Made by a program: the position numbers and the translations under genes. This document shows, piece by piece, positions 52,389 to 60,917 of a stretch of DNA of 64,000 nucleotides. The notes under the pieces were generated by a model. The model did not search any database and had not been told where the DNA came from. It saw only the letters and a list, made by a program, of their open reading frames with translations. Source of the DNA: Candidatus Epulonipiscium viviparus. Its GTDB lineage: Bacteria > Bacillota > Clostridia > Lachnospirales > Cellulosilyticaceae. The stretch lies in NCBI RefSeq assembly GCF_030708075.1, contig NZ_CP117982.1, forward strand, positions 3,154,672 through 3,218,671, written 5' to 3'. Numbering within the stretch: position 1 is the first letter of the stretch; each line of letters opens with the position of its first letter.

Positions 52389-54758
52389 ATGGATAGATAC
52401 GAATATGTGTTAGATAATCAGACATGGTATATGAAACAAATGAACCCTGGTCAAGGAATCGAGCAAGAGTTATACGACATTCCACCAGAGCGCGATATTG
52501 CATTTAGCGGTTGGCACTACGCCACCATTCCGGGAGATGTTTATTCGGATTTGCAACGAGCGGGAGTGATCGAAGATCCGTATATTGGTAGAAATATGGT
52601 TAAGCAAGCGTGGGTGCAGTACTATGAGTGGTGGTATATTTGTAGATTTAATGTGCCAAAGGATTTTAAAGAGAAGGATTTACAACTGATTTTTGGTGGC
52701 ATCGACTATAGTTGTGAAATTTGGTTGAACGGGCATCGTCTTGGGAAACACGAAGGAATGTATTCGCCTATCAAGTTTGATGTAACAGGGCTTTTGAAAA
52801 CGTATTTAGACGCTGATAACGCTAGCGAGTGTTGCAACCATCTAGTAGTGAAACTGGATCCGCCGCCGCAGACTTTGCATAACATCGCGGGATTACATCA
52901 TACGTTTTCTGGAGACTATTTGCCAGGATTTATTCCGGTGGGTATATGGCGCTCAGTAAAAATTGTAGCGTATGAGAATGCTAGAATCGAGGATTTGTAT
53001 GTGCATCCGACGCTTACTGACGCAGGAGCAATTTTAGATCTAACAGCCACGTTGGAGCTAAAGGCTGCCGCAAACGCGGATTACGATGTTGTGATTACAG
53101 TTTCCGATCAAGATACAAACATCGTCACAAAAACTACGGAACGATTTTATCCGGGGAGTAACGACATTACTGCACACATTGGAGTGCCCGAGCCGAAGCT
53201 TTGGTGGCCATGGGATATGGGAGATCAGCCATTATATTATGCAACAGTGGAGATATACGAAAACGGTAGATTGCTAGATACGGCAAAAACCAGATTTGGC
53301 ATTAGAGAAGTTAAGATGGCCTTTAATCCTGGCTTCACATTGGATGAATGCGAAACTCCATGGACATTTGTTATTAATGGCAAACCGATATTTTTGCGCT
53401 CCGGATGCTGGGGAGGCCCTCCTTCATTTTTATATGGCAGAAACTCTCGTAAGAAATATGAGCACTTGCTGAATCTTGCTAAATATGGAAACTTCAATAA
53501 CCTTAGAATATTCGGATGGCATCCGCCAGAAGTAGATGATTTTTATGACATATGCGATGAGTTGGGAATTACCACTTGGACCAACTTCCCTCTATCTTCT
53601 CAGGTTTTGCGAGACGATCCACCGTATGTCAATGCGGTTTTACACGAATGCGGTGAAATAGTTAAAGAAAGACGAAATCATCCTTGTAATATATTTTGGA
53701 TGGGTGGCGAAGAAGTATTTTTTAGTGAGGCGCAGGTTAGAAGCCATAACAAGCGAATGATGAAAGAAGTGGGAATCTATATCAAACGTTATACAGATAT
53801 TCCATATGCCGATGCGAGCATGATGAGTTCGGCACCTGCTAGAAAGCTGGGATATAAACCAAAAGAGTGTTTGCATTACAATGGGGCCTACTACGCAGCG
53901 GGGCGTACAGCCATGGAAGACTATTTTGCAAATCCGCTTCTCGAATGTGCCATAGTTCCTGAATTATGCGGCGCAGCAGTACCAAACTTAGAGAGTCTCA
54001 AAAAATTTATACCTGCAGATGAAATATGGCCTCCAGGACCTTCGTGGGGATACCTAATGGCAAACATCGATATTCTAAAAGCTATTAACATGGATATTTT
54101 TGGAGATCAATGCTATGATAGTATAGAGAATTTTATTGATTCAACACAGAAATCGCAAGGTGAAGTTTATAAATTTGCGATTGAATTTATAAGACGCAAA
54201 AAGCCTCACATGAGTGGAGTTGCTTTATGTCACTTTATTACAAACAGACCTCTTATGAAATGGGAAATCGTTGATTATTATGGGGTACCAAAACAAGCCT
54301 TAGAATATGTTCGCAAAGCATACGCGCCGCTGGTACCATCAGTTGAGTATCGCAAACGCCGATTCATGCCAGGCGAAGAATTTAAGGCTGGGGTGTGGGT
54401 ATTAAACGATACCTATAATAAGTATCAAGATTTAACATGTAAAATAAGCATCAATTATTCCGATGGCAAAGTGGATACATTCACAGAGAATATAGCTATC
54501 GTGGCAGAAAATACAAATGCAAAGTTTTTTGAAATCAGCTCTGTAGTTTCTGGAGAAGTCTTTGATAGATTTACGATTTATGTAGAATTATATAATGGAG
54601 ATGAAGTAATCGCTAGCAATGACTATTTCTTGTTGGTTGATGATCAAGAAGAGGCCAAAAATCGCAAAGCCGCTTTATATCAAACGCATAGAGAAAAAAC
54701 ACTAAAATACGGCAAAACATTGTATAGAGATTTTCCTGAAGTGTTAGAGTTAGACTAG
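52389..54758 (+). CDS. GH2 exo-beta-mannosidase/glucosaminidase-like glycoside hydrolase
   Basis: It removes a terminal beta-linked sugar. The jelly-roll domain has FSGWHYATIPGDVYSDLQRAG, WVQYYEWWYICRFNVPKDF and the CEIWLNG block of beta-mannosidases. Then come the Ig-like domain (LWWPWDMGDQPLYYATVEI) and the TIM barrel (FGWHPPEVDDFYDICDELGI). FWMGGEEVFF carries acid/base Glu441 or Glu442 in place of the usual WxGNNE; PELCGAA carries nucleophile Glu525. The start is ATG at 52389 because GGAGG lies before it; an upstream frame has no site. This gives 789 residues. No signal peptide is seen. It is divergent from an AraC regulator. The exact substrate (mannose, glucosamine or other) is unknown. 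Confidence 0.88.
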   Translation: MDRYEYVLDNQTWYMKQMNPGQGIEQELYDIPPERDIAFSGWHYATIPGDVYSDLQRAGVIEDPYIGRNMVKQAWVQYYEWWYICRFNVPKDFKEKDLQLIFGGIDYSCEIWLNGHRLGKHEGMYSPIKFDVTGLLKTYLDADNASECCNHLVVKLDPPPQTLHNIAGLHHTFSGDYLPGFIPVGIWRSVKIVAYENARIEDLYVHPTLTDAGAILDLTATLELKAAANADYDVVITVSDQDTNIVTKTTERFYPGSNDITAHIGVPEPKLWWPWDMGDQPLYYATVEIYENGRLLDTAKTRFGIREVKMAFNPGFTLDECETPWTFVINGKPIFLRSGCWGGPPSFLYGRNSRKKYEHLLNLAKYGNFNNLRIFGWHPPEVDDFYDICDELGITTWTNFPLSSQVLRDDPPYVNAVLHECGEIVKERRNHPCNIFWMGGEEVFFSEAQVRSHNKRMMKEVGIYIKRYTDIPYADASMMSSAPARKLGYKPKECLHYNGAYYAAGRTAMEDYFANPLLECAIVPELCGAAVPNLESLKKFIPADEIWPPGPSWGYLMANIDILKAINMDIFGDQCYDSIENFIDSTQKSQGEVYKFAIEFIRRKKPHMSGVALCHFITNRPLMKWEIVDYYGVPKQALEYVRKAYAPLVPSVEYRKRRFMPGEEFKAGVWVLNDTYNKYQDLTCKISINYSDGKVDTFTENIAIVAENTNAKFFEISSVVSGEVFDRFTIYVELYNGDEVIASNDYFLLVDDQEEAKNRKAALYQTHREKTLKYGKTLYRDFPEVLELD

Positions 54759-54770
54759 ATTATATGTAGA

Positions 54771-54798
54771 GGGAGGCCCTTTGGGGCTTCCTTTTTTT
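54771..54798 (+). terminator. Terminator after the GH2 gene
   Basis: GGGAGGCCC (54771-54779) pairs with GGGCTTCC (54784-54791) and is followed by T7. Confidence 0.92.
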
Positions 54799-54816
54799 AT
54801 TTTACGCATAACAAAA

Positions 54817-54888
54817 AGCGCGAAACGGGAGTCGAACCCGCGACCCTCTCCTTGGCAAGGAGATGCTCTACCACTGAGCCATTCGCGC
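54817..54888 (-). tRNA. tRNA-Gly (GCC)
   Basis: On the minus strand the acceptor arms GCGCGAA and TTCGCGC pair perfectly. The D arm contains GGCTCAGTGGTAGAGC, the anticodon loop is TTGCCAA with CTCC/GGAG stem bases, and the T arm has GGTTCGACTCC. The 3' CCA is not encoded. It is the second of two adjacent tRNA genes on this strand. Confidence 0.96.
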
Positions 54889-54891
54889 ATA

Positions 54892-54966
54892 TCGGGGTGA
54901 CAGGACTCGAACCTGCGGCCTCCTGGACCCAAACCAGGCGCTCTAGCCAAACTGAGCCACACCCCG
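54892..54966 (-). tRNA. tRNA-Pro (TGG)
   Basis: On the minus strand the acceptor arms CGGGGTG and CACCCCG pair. The anticodon stem-loop is CCTGG, TTTGGGT, CCAGG, giving anticodon TGG, and the T arm has GGTTCGAGTCC. CCA is not encoded. Only 3 nt separate it from tRNA-Gly, so both are probably cut from one transcript. Confidence 0.96.
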
Positions 54967-55093
54967 CGTCTCAATTACTCGATTAGTCTAACATGACAAT
55001 TTTAGTTTGTAAAGCCCTTTTACGAATTTTTTTGAAGTTTTTGTCATAAATTTGGTACAAGCCTCATATTATAATACAAAAGGAGGTTTAATT

Positions 55094-55351
55094 ATGGAAA
55101 ACAAAAAAAGTAAACCTATAAATTATAATGTCGTATTTCATTTTTTCATGACTGTTTGCCTTACATATTTTATGACCGTTTTTATAGATTTTTTCTTAAT
55201 ATTTAGCAACATTGTTTCTGTGTCTTTATTTTTTCTCGGCATAGGAGCACTAGGATTATACTTTTTAATTAAAAAAGATATTTGTCTTATTATATCGTTT
55301 ATCTTTTCGACTTTGTGCATATTAATTACATATTACATAGGAACTTTCTGA
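55094..55351 (+). CDS. Small membrane protein of unknown function
   Basis: This 85-residue protein has three hydrophobic segments (about residues 10-32, 33-56 and 62-82) after a short Lys-rich N-terminus. The start ATG at 55094 has AAAGGAGG 7 nt upstream and is clearly preferable to an upstream ATG at 55052. It forms a single-gene unit with its own terminator. I recognise no family. It could be a small pore-forming or regulatory membrane protein; the sequence does not say. Confidence 0.75.
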   Translation: MENKKSKPINYNVVFHFFMTVCLTYFMTVFIDFFLIFSNIVSVSLFFLGIGALGLYFLIKKDICLIISFIFSTLCILITYYIGTF

Positions 55352-55380
55352 TAGGAGATGCGTTTTGCGTCTCCTATTTT
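55351..55380 (+). terminator. Terminator after the small membrane protein gene
   Basis: ATAGGAGATGC pairs with GCGTCTCCTAT (one wobble) and is followed by TTTTTT from 55376 onwards. It overlaps the stop codon. Confidence 0.88.
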
Positions 55381-55450
55381 TTATTGCTTGACGAATAGGA
55401 TAAATTAGGATATATTAATTATGTTAAAATTGAGAGACAGGAGATATATA

Positions 55451-56620
55451 ATGCAAATTAATGAAAACTTCTTAAACTTAGAGCAAAGTTATCTTTTCTC
55501 TACTATTGCTAAAAAAGTAACCGAATTTAGTTCATCTAACCCAGATGCCAAAATAATTAGACTAGGTATTGGCGATGTAACGCTTCCTCTAACACCAAGC
55601 GTTGTAGCTGCGATAAATGAGGCAGTTCAGGAAATGGGCGAAGAAGCGACGTTTCGCGGATATGGACCAGAACAAGGTTATGACTTTTTGAAAAATACCA
55701 TTCAAGACTACTATAAAACAAAAGGGGTTTCATTAGATCTAAACGAAATTTTTATTAGTGACGGAGCTAAGAGTGACCTCGGAAATATTTTAGATATCTT
55801 TGGCCCAGGAACCAGCTTGATTCCAAATCCAGTATATCCCGCATATCTGGATACAAACGTTATGGCCGGACGCAAAGTTAATTTTTTAGATGGCAATGAA
55901 GACAATAATTTTCTGCCAATGCCAGAAGATGGCTCCGGTGGTGATCTAATTTATTTGTGTTCTCCAAATAACCCAACTGGTGCGACCTATACTAGAGAGC
56001 AACTTAAAGTCTGGGTCGATTATGCTATCCAAAATAATTCTATCATCTTATTTGACAGCGCGTATGAGTGTTTTGTACGAGACGCAAATTTGCCAACCAG
56101 CATTTATGAAATAGAAGGCGCCTCCTCTTGTGCGATAGAGTTTTGTTCCTTTTCCAAAACAGCTGGTTTTACAGGTACTAGATGCGGATATACTGTAATT
56201 CCCCACACTCTGCAAGTAAATGATACAGCTCTAAACAAGCTGTGGCTTAGACGACAAACCACCAAATTTAACGGTGTTCCATATATTGTGCAAAAAGGTG
56301 CTGCTGCCATATTTAGTGAACAAGGTCAAAAAGAAATTCGAACTAATATTGATTATTATCTCGAAAACGCAAAAATCATTCGTGACGGTTTTGCTGAACT
56401 GGGCTTTTGGCTTGTAGGTGGAGATAACTCGCCTTATATATGGCTCAAATGCAAAACGGATTCTTGGACTTTCTTTGACAAGCTTTTAAGCGAAGCCCAC
56501 GTTGTTGGAACTCCTGGAGTTGGATTTGGAACTAATGGAGAGGGATATTTTAGAATGTCTGCCTTTGGAAATCGCGAAAATGTTATCGAAGCTATCTCAA
56601 GAATAAAAAAAATCTTTTAA
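55451..56620 (+). CDS. dapL: LL-diaminopimelate aminotransferase
   Basis: DapL converts tetrahydrodipicolinate and glutamate directly to LL-diaminopimelate for lysine and peptidoglycan synthesis. It is a PLP enzyme of fold type I. RLGIGDVTLPL, YGPEQGYDFLK, SDGAKSDLGNI, YLCSPNNPTGATYTREQL, FDSAYECFV and the PLP-binding Lys in SFSKTAGFTGTRCGY are all as in DapL. The C-terminal Arg lies in YFRMSAFGNRENV. The start ATG at 55451 is preferred because GGAG lies 8 nt before it, giving 389 residues (the family has about 400). The stop overlaps the converging helicase gene by a few bases. dapF, the next step, is at 60063 on the other strand. Confidence 0.94.
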   Translation: MQINENFLNLEQSYLFSTIAKKVTEFSSSNPDAKIIRLGIGDVTLPLTPSVVAAINEAVQEMGEEATFRGYGPEQGYDFLKNTIQDYYKTKGVSLDLNEIFISDGAKSDLGNILDIFGPGTSLIPNPVYPAYLDTNVMAGRKVNFLDGNEDNNFLPMPEDGSGGDLIYLCSPNNPTGATYTREQLKVWVDYAIQNNSIILFDSAYECFVRDANLPTSIYEIEGASSCAIEFCSFSKTAGFTGTRCGYTVIPHTLQVNDTALNKLWLRRQTTKFNGVPYIVQKGAAAIFSEQGQKEIRTNIDYYLENAKIIRDGFAELGFWLVGGDNSPYIWLKCKTDSWTFFDKLLSEAHVVGTPGVGFGTNGEGYFRMSAFGNRENVIEAISRIKKIF

Positions 56621-59600
56621 GATCTAACAGAGAGCATAAATTGAGCTGCTGAATTTTTTAGGTCGGCAGCCTTTTTATATAATTCCATGGCTTTTTTTAC
56701 GTCTTTTTTTACTCCTTTTCCATCATCATAAAATACTGCTAGTCGATACATAGACTCTCCATGTCCTGAGTTTGCGGCTTTCTCATACCATTTGGCTGCC
56801 TTTCTAAAGTCTCGCTTCTTCTCGAACATAACAGCCAATTCGTATTGCGCATTTACATAGCCACCAGATGCCGCTTTTTCGTATAGTTTCATCGATTGCT
56901 TTAAGTCACGCTCTACTCCTCTGCCTTCTTTATAGCATAGGGCCATTCTATATTGCGCCGGTGCAAATCTCTTCGCCGCGGCGGCCTCCCATAACTCCAC
57001 GGCTCTAAACAAATTTTTTTCTATGCCATACCAACCCATGTCATAACATTCGCCCAATATAAACATGGCCTCGACGCTATCTTGTTTGGCAGCTTTCTCC
57101 CAATACTCTACTGCGGTAAGTAGACTCTTAGGCACTCCTGTCCCTTCCGCATAGCAATTGCCTATTACTAGCTGGGCTTCTCCGTAATTCATAGCCGCCG
57201 CTTTCTCAAACCATTCCAGTGCTTTTACTATATCAGTTTCTACTCCTAACCCTTTTTTATAGCAACAACCTAGTTGATACTGCGCCTCGACCACATTCTG
57301 ATTAGCAGCTTTTTGATACCAAGTTAATGCATTCTGTAAATCACGCTTTGCTCCATCGCCATAATGCCATTTGAGATCTTTTTCTACTCCGTCACTTTTT
57401 ATATAACACATAGCAAGATGGTATTGAGCTAATGCATGTCCTTGTTCCGCGGCTTTTAAAAAATATGAAAAAGCTTTCGTCGCATTTTTTTTGGTGCCCA
57501 GTCCCTTTTTATAGCAAAGCCCCAGCTGATACTGAGCCAAAGCATATCCAGCGTTTGCAGCCTTTTCAAACCATTCTACAGATTTTTCCAAGTCTTGAGG
57601 GGTGCCTATTGCAGTGTACCATAACCCAAGCTGATATTGAGACTCGATATCGTTTTCTTCGGCCATAAATTTAAGCTCTTCGATTTCGGTAGTTTTGCTA
57701 GTAGCTTCTAAAATAATTTTTTCCTTAATTTCAGCTTCTTTGGCATACTCTTTTGCCAACTGCGATTGTTCAGTTTGATCAGATTGTGCCAGCCGGATAG
57801 CTTCATCGGCCCAATCTTTAGCTGTTGACTTAGTTGTTAATGCCACAAGCTCCAAATTATATGCAGAAATTTTTCCACACTTCTTTAAAGGTGAAAACTT
57901 CAATTGATCGTATTTGGATTCGTAAATAAATAAGTTCGATTTTGCACGGCTAACTCCTACATATAGCAAATTAAAGTAATACTTCATTTGGTCATTTTTT
58001 TTGCACTTGCCATTTAAAATTTCGTTCCATTTAACAATATATTCAGACATTAGGTCATAGCAATAGATGTTATCATATTCAAGCCCCTTTATTTCGTTAA
58101 TCAAAAATATACGATGCTCTATTCCGGGGTATAACTTTACAAGTTTCATTTTGGTGGCCTCGGTCGCGACAACAATGGCGCAATAGTGCTTATCGACCAC
58201 TTCTTTAAACAGTTGAACAAAATCTCGCGGCTTAAAATCTAATACTTGCGGTTCGCTACCATCTTTTAGTGCGACTTCTTCGTAATCATAAGAAGAAGTT
58301 CCGATATACTTTTGCCTTTCTTCAACGAGATTGTTAATTAACCGTGTAATTTGTTTGGTTCCACGAAAATTTTTGGTAAGAACTTTATTTGTAATCTCTT
58401 TGTTATATGTATAGTATAAGTTTTTTAGACGACCAAAATTAAAAAAGGTTGGGTATATTGTTTGGTTTATATCGCCGGCCCACACAATTTTGCCGCTCGG
58501 TCGCACCAATTTACTAATTAAATAAATTTGTAATTCGCTTAAATCTTGAATTTCATCAATTACCACATAGTCATATTTTTCAAAGTTATTTGCTGTTAAA
58601 ATCATTCTTGCAACGTCATTTTCGCTGTATTTATTGGAAGTATCTAACCATTTTTGAAAAGCCACCGCCACTTTATAAATTTCTTGCTTTTCATCTTTGT
58701 TAAATATCGAATAATGTTCAGGCATATCCAAATAAATATCTAGCGGAAGCAACCTCTGGTTACCCTCAATCTTAGATTTAACAAATTTATACTCAAGACC
58801 CAGATATCCTGTTAAAATTCCTCTGATTTCTGCAACTATTTCATGTATTTCTTTGCGCTGAACGATTGAATATTTATATTTTTCCTGATATAGCCAACGT
58901 CTTAGCTCGCGAGTGGTTATCATTTGGGTATCTGCTATATTGGCTAATTTACACAGTAATTTTCGTATTGTCATAAACTCTAACCCCTCCTGCTTATTAA
59001 ATACCTGAAAATCTTTGTGCGCCTTTTCTAGTAATAGATCGGTATATGTTAGATATAACGATTTGCTATTGGCTCTTGTCATTGACAGCACATGTAATAA
59101 TACTACTGTTTTGCCCGTTCCGCCTGCCCCAATAAGTAAAATCTGGTTTTCCAAAGCATCCAAAACATCGTATTGCTCATCAGACAGATATTTGACAAAC
59201 TCGATATCGTTTTCTTCTGCTAATCGTACCAAATCTTCATCACGAACAACAATTCCTTGAATTGTTGACAGATCCAAATGTGTTGTATACATTTTTTCAA
59301 TTTGAATATCTAACTCATCTTCATCATATTTTTGCTGAAGTGCTTGTCTAATAGTAACCAAATTTAAACTGCGCTCATCATAGCTATGTCCTTCTCTGAT
59401 TTGATTATCATGGCTTACAAATTTTAAAAATACAATAGAATCGATGGTCTTAGTTTGATTTCTAATAAAACTAAATAAGATTCTATCTCGGCTATTTAAC
59501 CTAAACTTAAATATATTGGTGTTGCTAACTTTACATATACCATAACCTCGGGGCAGTTCTCTAATCTGGTATTGAGCCTCTAATATTTGTTTTTCAAATT

Positions 59601-59667
59601 GTAGTAATTTAGAAATGATATCATAACCTATGGGTATATTTTTAAAAAAATTTTGTTCTATTACCAT
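56617..59667 (-). CDS. RelE-like/SF1 helicase/Sel1-repeat fusion protein
   Basis: A 1016-residue three-part protein. Residues 1-100 resemble a RelE/ParE-type fold (GYGICKVSNTNIFKFRLNSR, then DRILFSF, then FLKFVSHDNQI), judged by eye. Residues ~165-640 are a UvrD/Rep-type superfamily 1 helicase: Walker A IGAGGTGKTVV (Lys186), DEIQD near 370, WAGDINQTIYP, NFRGTKQI, NEIKGLEYDNI and LYVGVSRAKSNL. All key motifs are intact. From ~690 to the end are nine or ten Sel1 repeats (e.g. ALAQYQLGLCYKKGLGTKKN), a TPR-like scaffold. The ATG has GAGGAG; a promoter lies at 59704-59733. The domain order suggests a nucleic-acid sensor or defence protein; its function is unknown. Confidence 0.85.
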   Translation of the reverse strand: MVIEQNFFKNIPIGYDIISKLLQFEKQILEAQYQIRELPRGYGICKVSNTNIFKFRLNSRDRILFSFIRNQTKTIDSIVFLKFVSHDNQIREGHSYDERSLNLVTIRQALQQKYDEDELDIQIEKMYTTHLDLSTIQGIVVRDEDLVRLAEENDIEFVKYLSDEQYDVLDALENQILLIGAGGTGKTVVLLHVLSMTRANSKSLYLTYTDLLLEKAHKDFQVFNKQEGLEFMTIRKLLCKLANIADTQMITTRELRRWLYQEKYKYSIVQRKEIHEIVAEIRGILTGYLGLEYKFVKSKIEGNQRLLPLDIYLDMPEHYSIFNKDEKQEIYKVAVAFQKWLDTSNKYSENDVARMILTANNFEKYDYVVIDEIQDLSELQIYLISKLVRPSGKIVWAGDINQTIYPTFFNFGRLKNLYYTYNKEITNKVLTKNFRGTKQITRLINNLVEERQKYIGTSSYDYEEVALKDGSEPQVLDFKPRDFVQLFKEVVDKHYCAIVVATEATKMKLVKLYPGIEHRIFLINEIKGLEYDNIYCYDLMSEYIVKWNEILNGKCKKNDQMKYYFNLLYVGVSRAKSNLFIYESKYDQLKFSPLKKCGKISAYNLELVALTTKSTAKDWADEAIRLAQSDQTEQSQLAKEYAKEAEIKEKIILEATSKTTEIEELKFMAEENDIESQYQLGLWYTAIGTPQDLEKSVEWFEKAANAGYALAQYQLGLCYKKGLGTKKNATKAFSYFLKAAEQGHALAQYHLAMCYIKSDGVEKDLKWHYGDGAKRDLQNALTWYQKAANQNVVEAQYQLGCCYKKGLGVETDIVKALEWFEKAAAMNYGEAQLVIGNCYAEGTGVPKSLLTAVEYWEKAAKQDSVEAMFILGECYDMGWYGIEKNLFRAVELWEAAAAKRFAPAQYRMALCYKEGRGVERDLKQSMKLYEKAASGGYVNAQYELAVMFEKKRDFRKAAKWYEKAANSGHGESMYRLAVFYDDGKGVKKDVKKAMELYKKAADLKNSAAQFMLSVRS

Positions 59668-59703
59668 TCTATAGCTCCTCTTATTTAATATATTCTATTG
59701 CTA

Positions 59704-59733
59704 ATTTTACTCGTTCAATATATATTTTGTCAA
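59704..59733 (-). promoter_or_regulatory. Promoter of the helicase fusion gene
   Basis: On the minus strand TTGACA (59728-59733) and TAAAAT (59704-59709) are separated by 18 bp. A second TTGACA lies 11 bp further upstream, forming a direct repeat that could be an operator. Confidence 0.6.
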
Positions 59734-59779
59734 TGTTTTGTCAATTTTTTTTACATTTATTTTCCTTTTTAAAAAAATG

Positions 59780-59814
59780 CAAAAAAATAAACTGCAAAAG
59801 AATATTCTGCAGTT
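59780..59814 (-). terminator. Terminator of the pyrG-dapF unit
   Basis: AAACTGCA (59788-59795) pairs with TGCAGTTT (59807-59814). On the minus strand the stem is followed by ATTTTTTT. It lies just after the 74-residue HTH-like gene. Confidence 0.88.
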
Positions 59815-59822
59815 TGCATACA

Positions 59823-60047
59823 TCAACGTAAATGATTTCCCAGTGTATTTTCTTCTACATACCTTAGAAGCAACGTATTATCATTGCTTTCCCAAATTTG
59901 TCGTACCAAATCTTTTGGTATTTTCAATCGCTCGCTGGCTTGTTCTAAAGTTAAAAACTCTTTTAATGCCAAAATATTGTTCGATGTAATAATCAAATTT
60001 TCTGGTTGCTGAGACTCCATTGTTCTATTTCTTAAATTTTGGTACAT
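59823..60047 (-). CDS. Short protein with HTH-like motif
   Basis: A 74-residue protein. The segment LTLEQASERLKIPKDLVRQIW near residues 32-52 resembles a MerR/excisionase-type helix-turn-helix; the rest is not recognised. The start ATG at 60047 is supported by GGAGG 7 nt upstream, right after the dapF stop, so it is probably the last gene of the pyrG-dapF unit. A terminator follows. It could be a small DNA-binding regulator. Its closeness to dapF may be accidental. Confidence is moderate because it is short. Confidence 0.65.
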   Translation of the reverse strand: MYQNLRNRTMESQQPENLIITSNNILALKEFLTLEQASERLKIPKDLVRQIWESNDNTLLLRYVEENTLGNHLR

Positions 60048-60062
60048 CGCCATCCCTCCCTT

Positions 60063-60902
60063 CTAGCAATTAAATTCTACATCCCCCGAGAATGCTTTAG
60101 TCGCTGTTCCGGTCATAAATATTGTTTCATCTGTATATCTGATTTTTAATTCTCCACCTTTTAATATAATTGTAATATCTTCGTTCTTTTTGGCATACCC
60201 ATTTAGAACACAAGCTACTGCAACTGCGCATGCTCCCGTTCCACAGGCTAGTGTTTCGCCACTGCCTCTCTCCCACACTCTCATTTTATATGTGGTTTCA
60301 TTTATCTTTTGTACAAACTCTGTGTTTACTCTATCCGGAAAAATTTCGTTATTCTCAAATAATGGTCCGATCTTTTCCAGTTCAATATCATCTAGATCGT
60401 CTACAAATACTACGCAGTGAGGATTTCCCATCGATACGCATGTTATATTATATGCTACTTCTTCTATAAGAAGTTCATGATTAATTATAACATCTCCCTC
60501 AAGATCAACCGGAATCTTTGCAGGCTCCAAAATCGGTGCTCCCATATCCACTTCCACAATGTTCACTGCCCCGTTTTCTACTTGTAGTGTTAGGTCTTTT
60601 ATGCCGCTGAGTGTTTCTATCTTCAGATTTGTTTTGCGAGTGATGTTATTTTCGTATAGGTATTTTCCAACGCATCGGATGGCGTTTCCACACATCTTGC
60701 CTTCGCTTCCGTCTAAATTGAACATCCTCATCTTGGCATCTGCTACTCTAGATGGGCCAATCAACACTATGCCATCTCCGCCTATCGAAAAATGACGATC
60801 CGATAACTCGACTGCAACTTGCCTAGGGTTTTTTATCTCCACTTCAAAACAATTAAAATATATATAGTCATTTCCTATTCCGTGCATTTTCCAAAATTTC
60901 AT
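60063..60902 (-). CDS. dapF: Diaminopimelate epimerase
   Basis: DapF interconverts LL- and meso-diaminopimelate, the last step before lysine and peptidoglycan precursor synthesis. The two catalytic Cys residues are in MCGNAIRCVGKYLYE and LACGTGACAVAVA. The N-terminus MKFWKMHGIGNDYIYF and IGGDGIVLIG, and the central CVSMGNPHCVVFVDD, are all typical. The 279 residues match the family. It works together with DapL, encoded on the other strand at 55451. pyrG lies 15 nt upstream and the small HTH-like gene 15 nt downstream on the same strand. Confidence 0.96.
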   Translation of the reverse strand: MKFWKMHGIGNDYIYFNCFEVEIKNPRQVAVELSDRHFSIGGDGIVLIGPSRVADAKMRMFNLDGSEGKMCGNAIRCVGKYLYENNITRKTNLKIETLSGIKDLTLQVENGAVNIVEVDMGAPILEPAKIPVDLEGDVIINHELLIEEVAYNITCVSMGNPHCVVFVDDLDDIELEKIGPLFENNEIFPDRVNTEFVQKINETTYKMRVWERGSGETLACGTGACAVAVACVLNGYAKKNEDITIILKGGELKIRYTDETIFMTGTATKAFSGDVEFNC

Positions 60903-60917
60903 AAGTTCTCCTACCTT

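Noticed and set aside
54750-54974. Small reverse-strand gene over the tRNA region
   Set aside because: It is the shadow of tRNA-Gly and tRNA-Pro.
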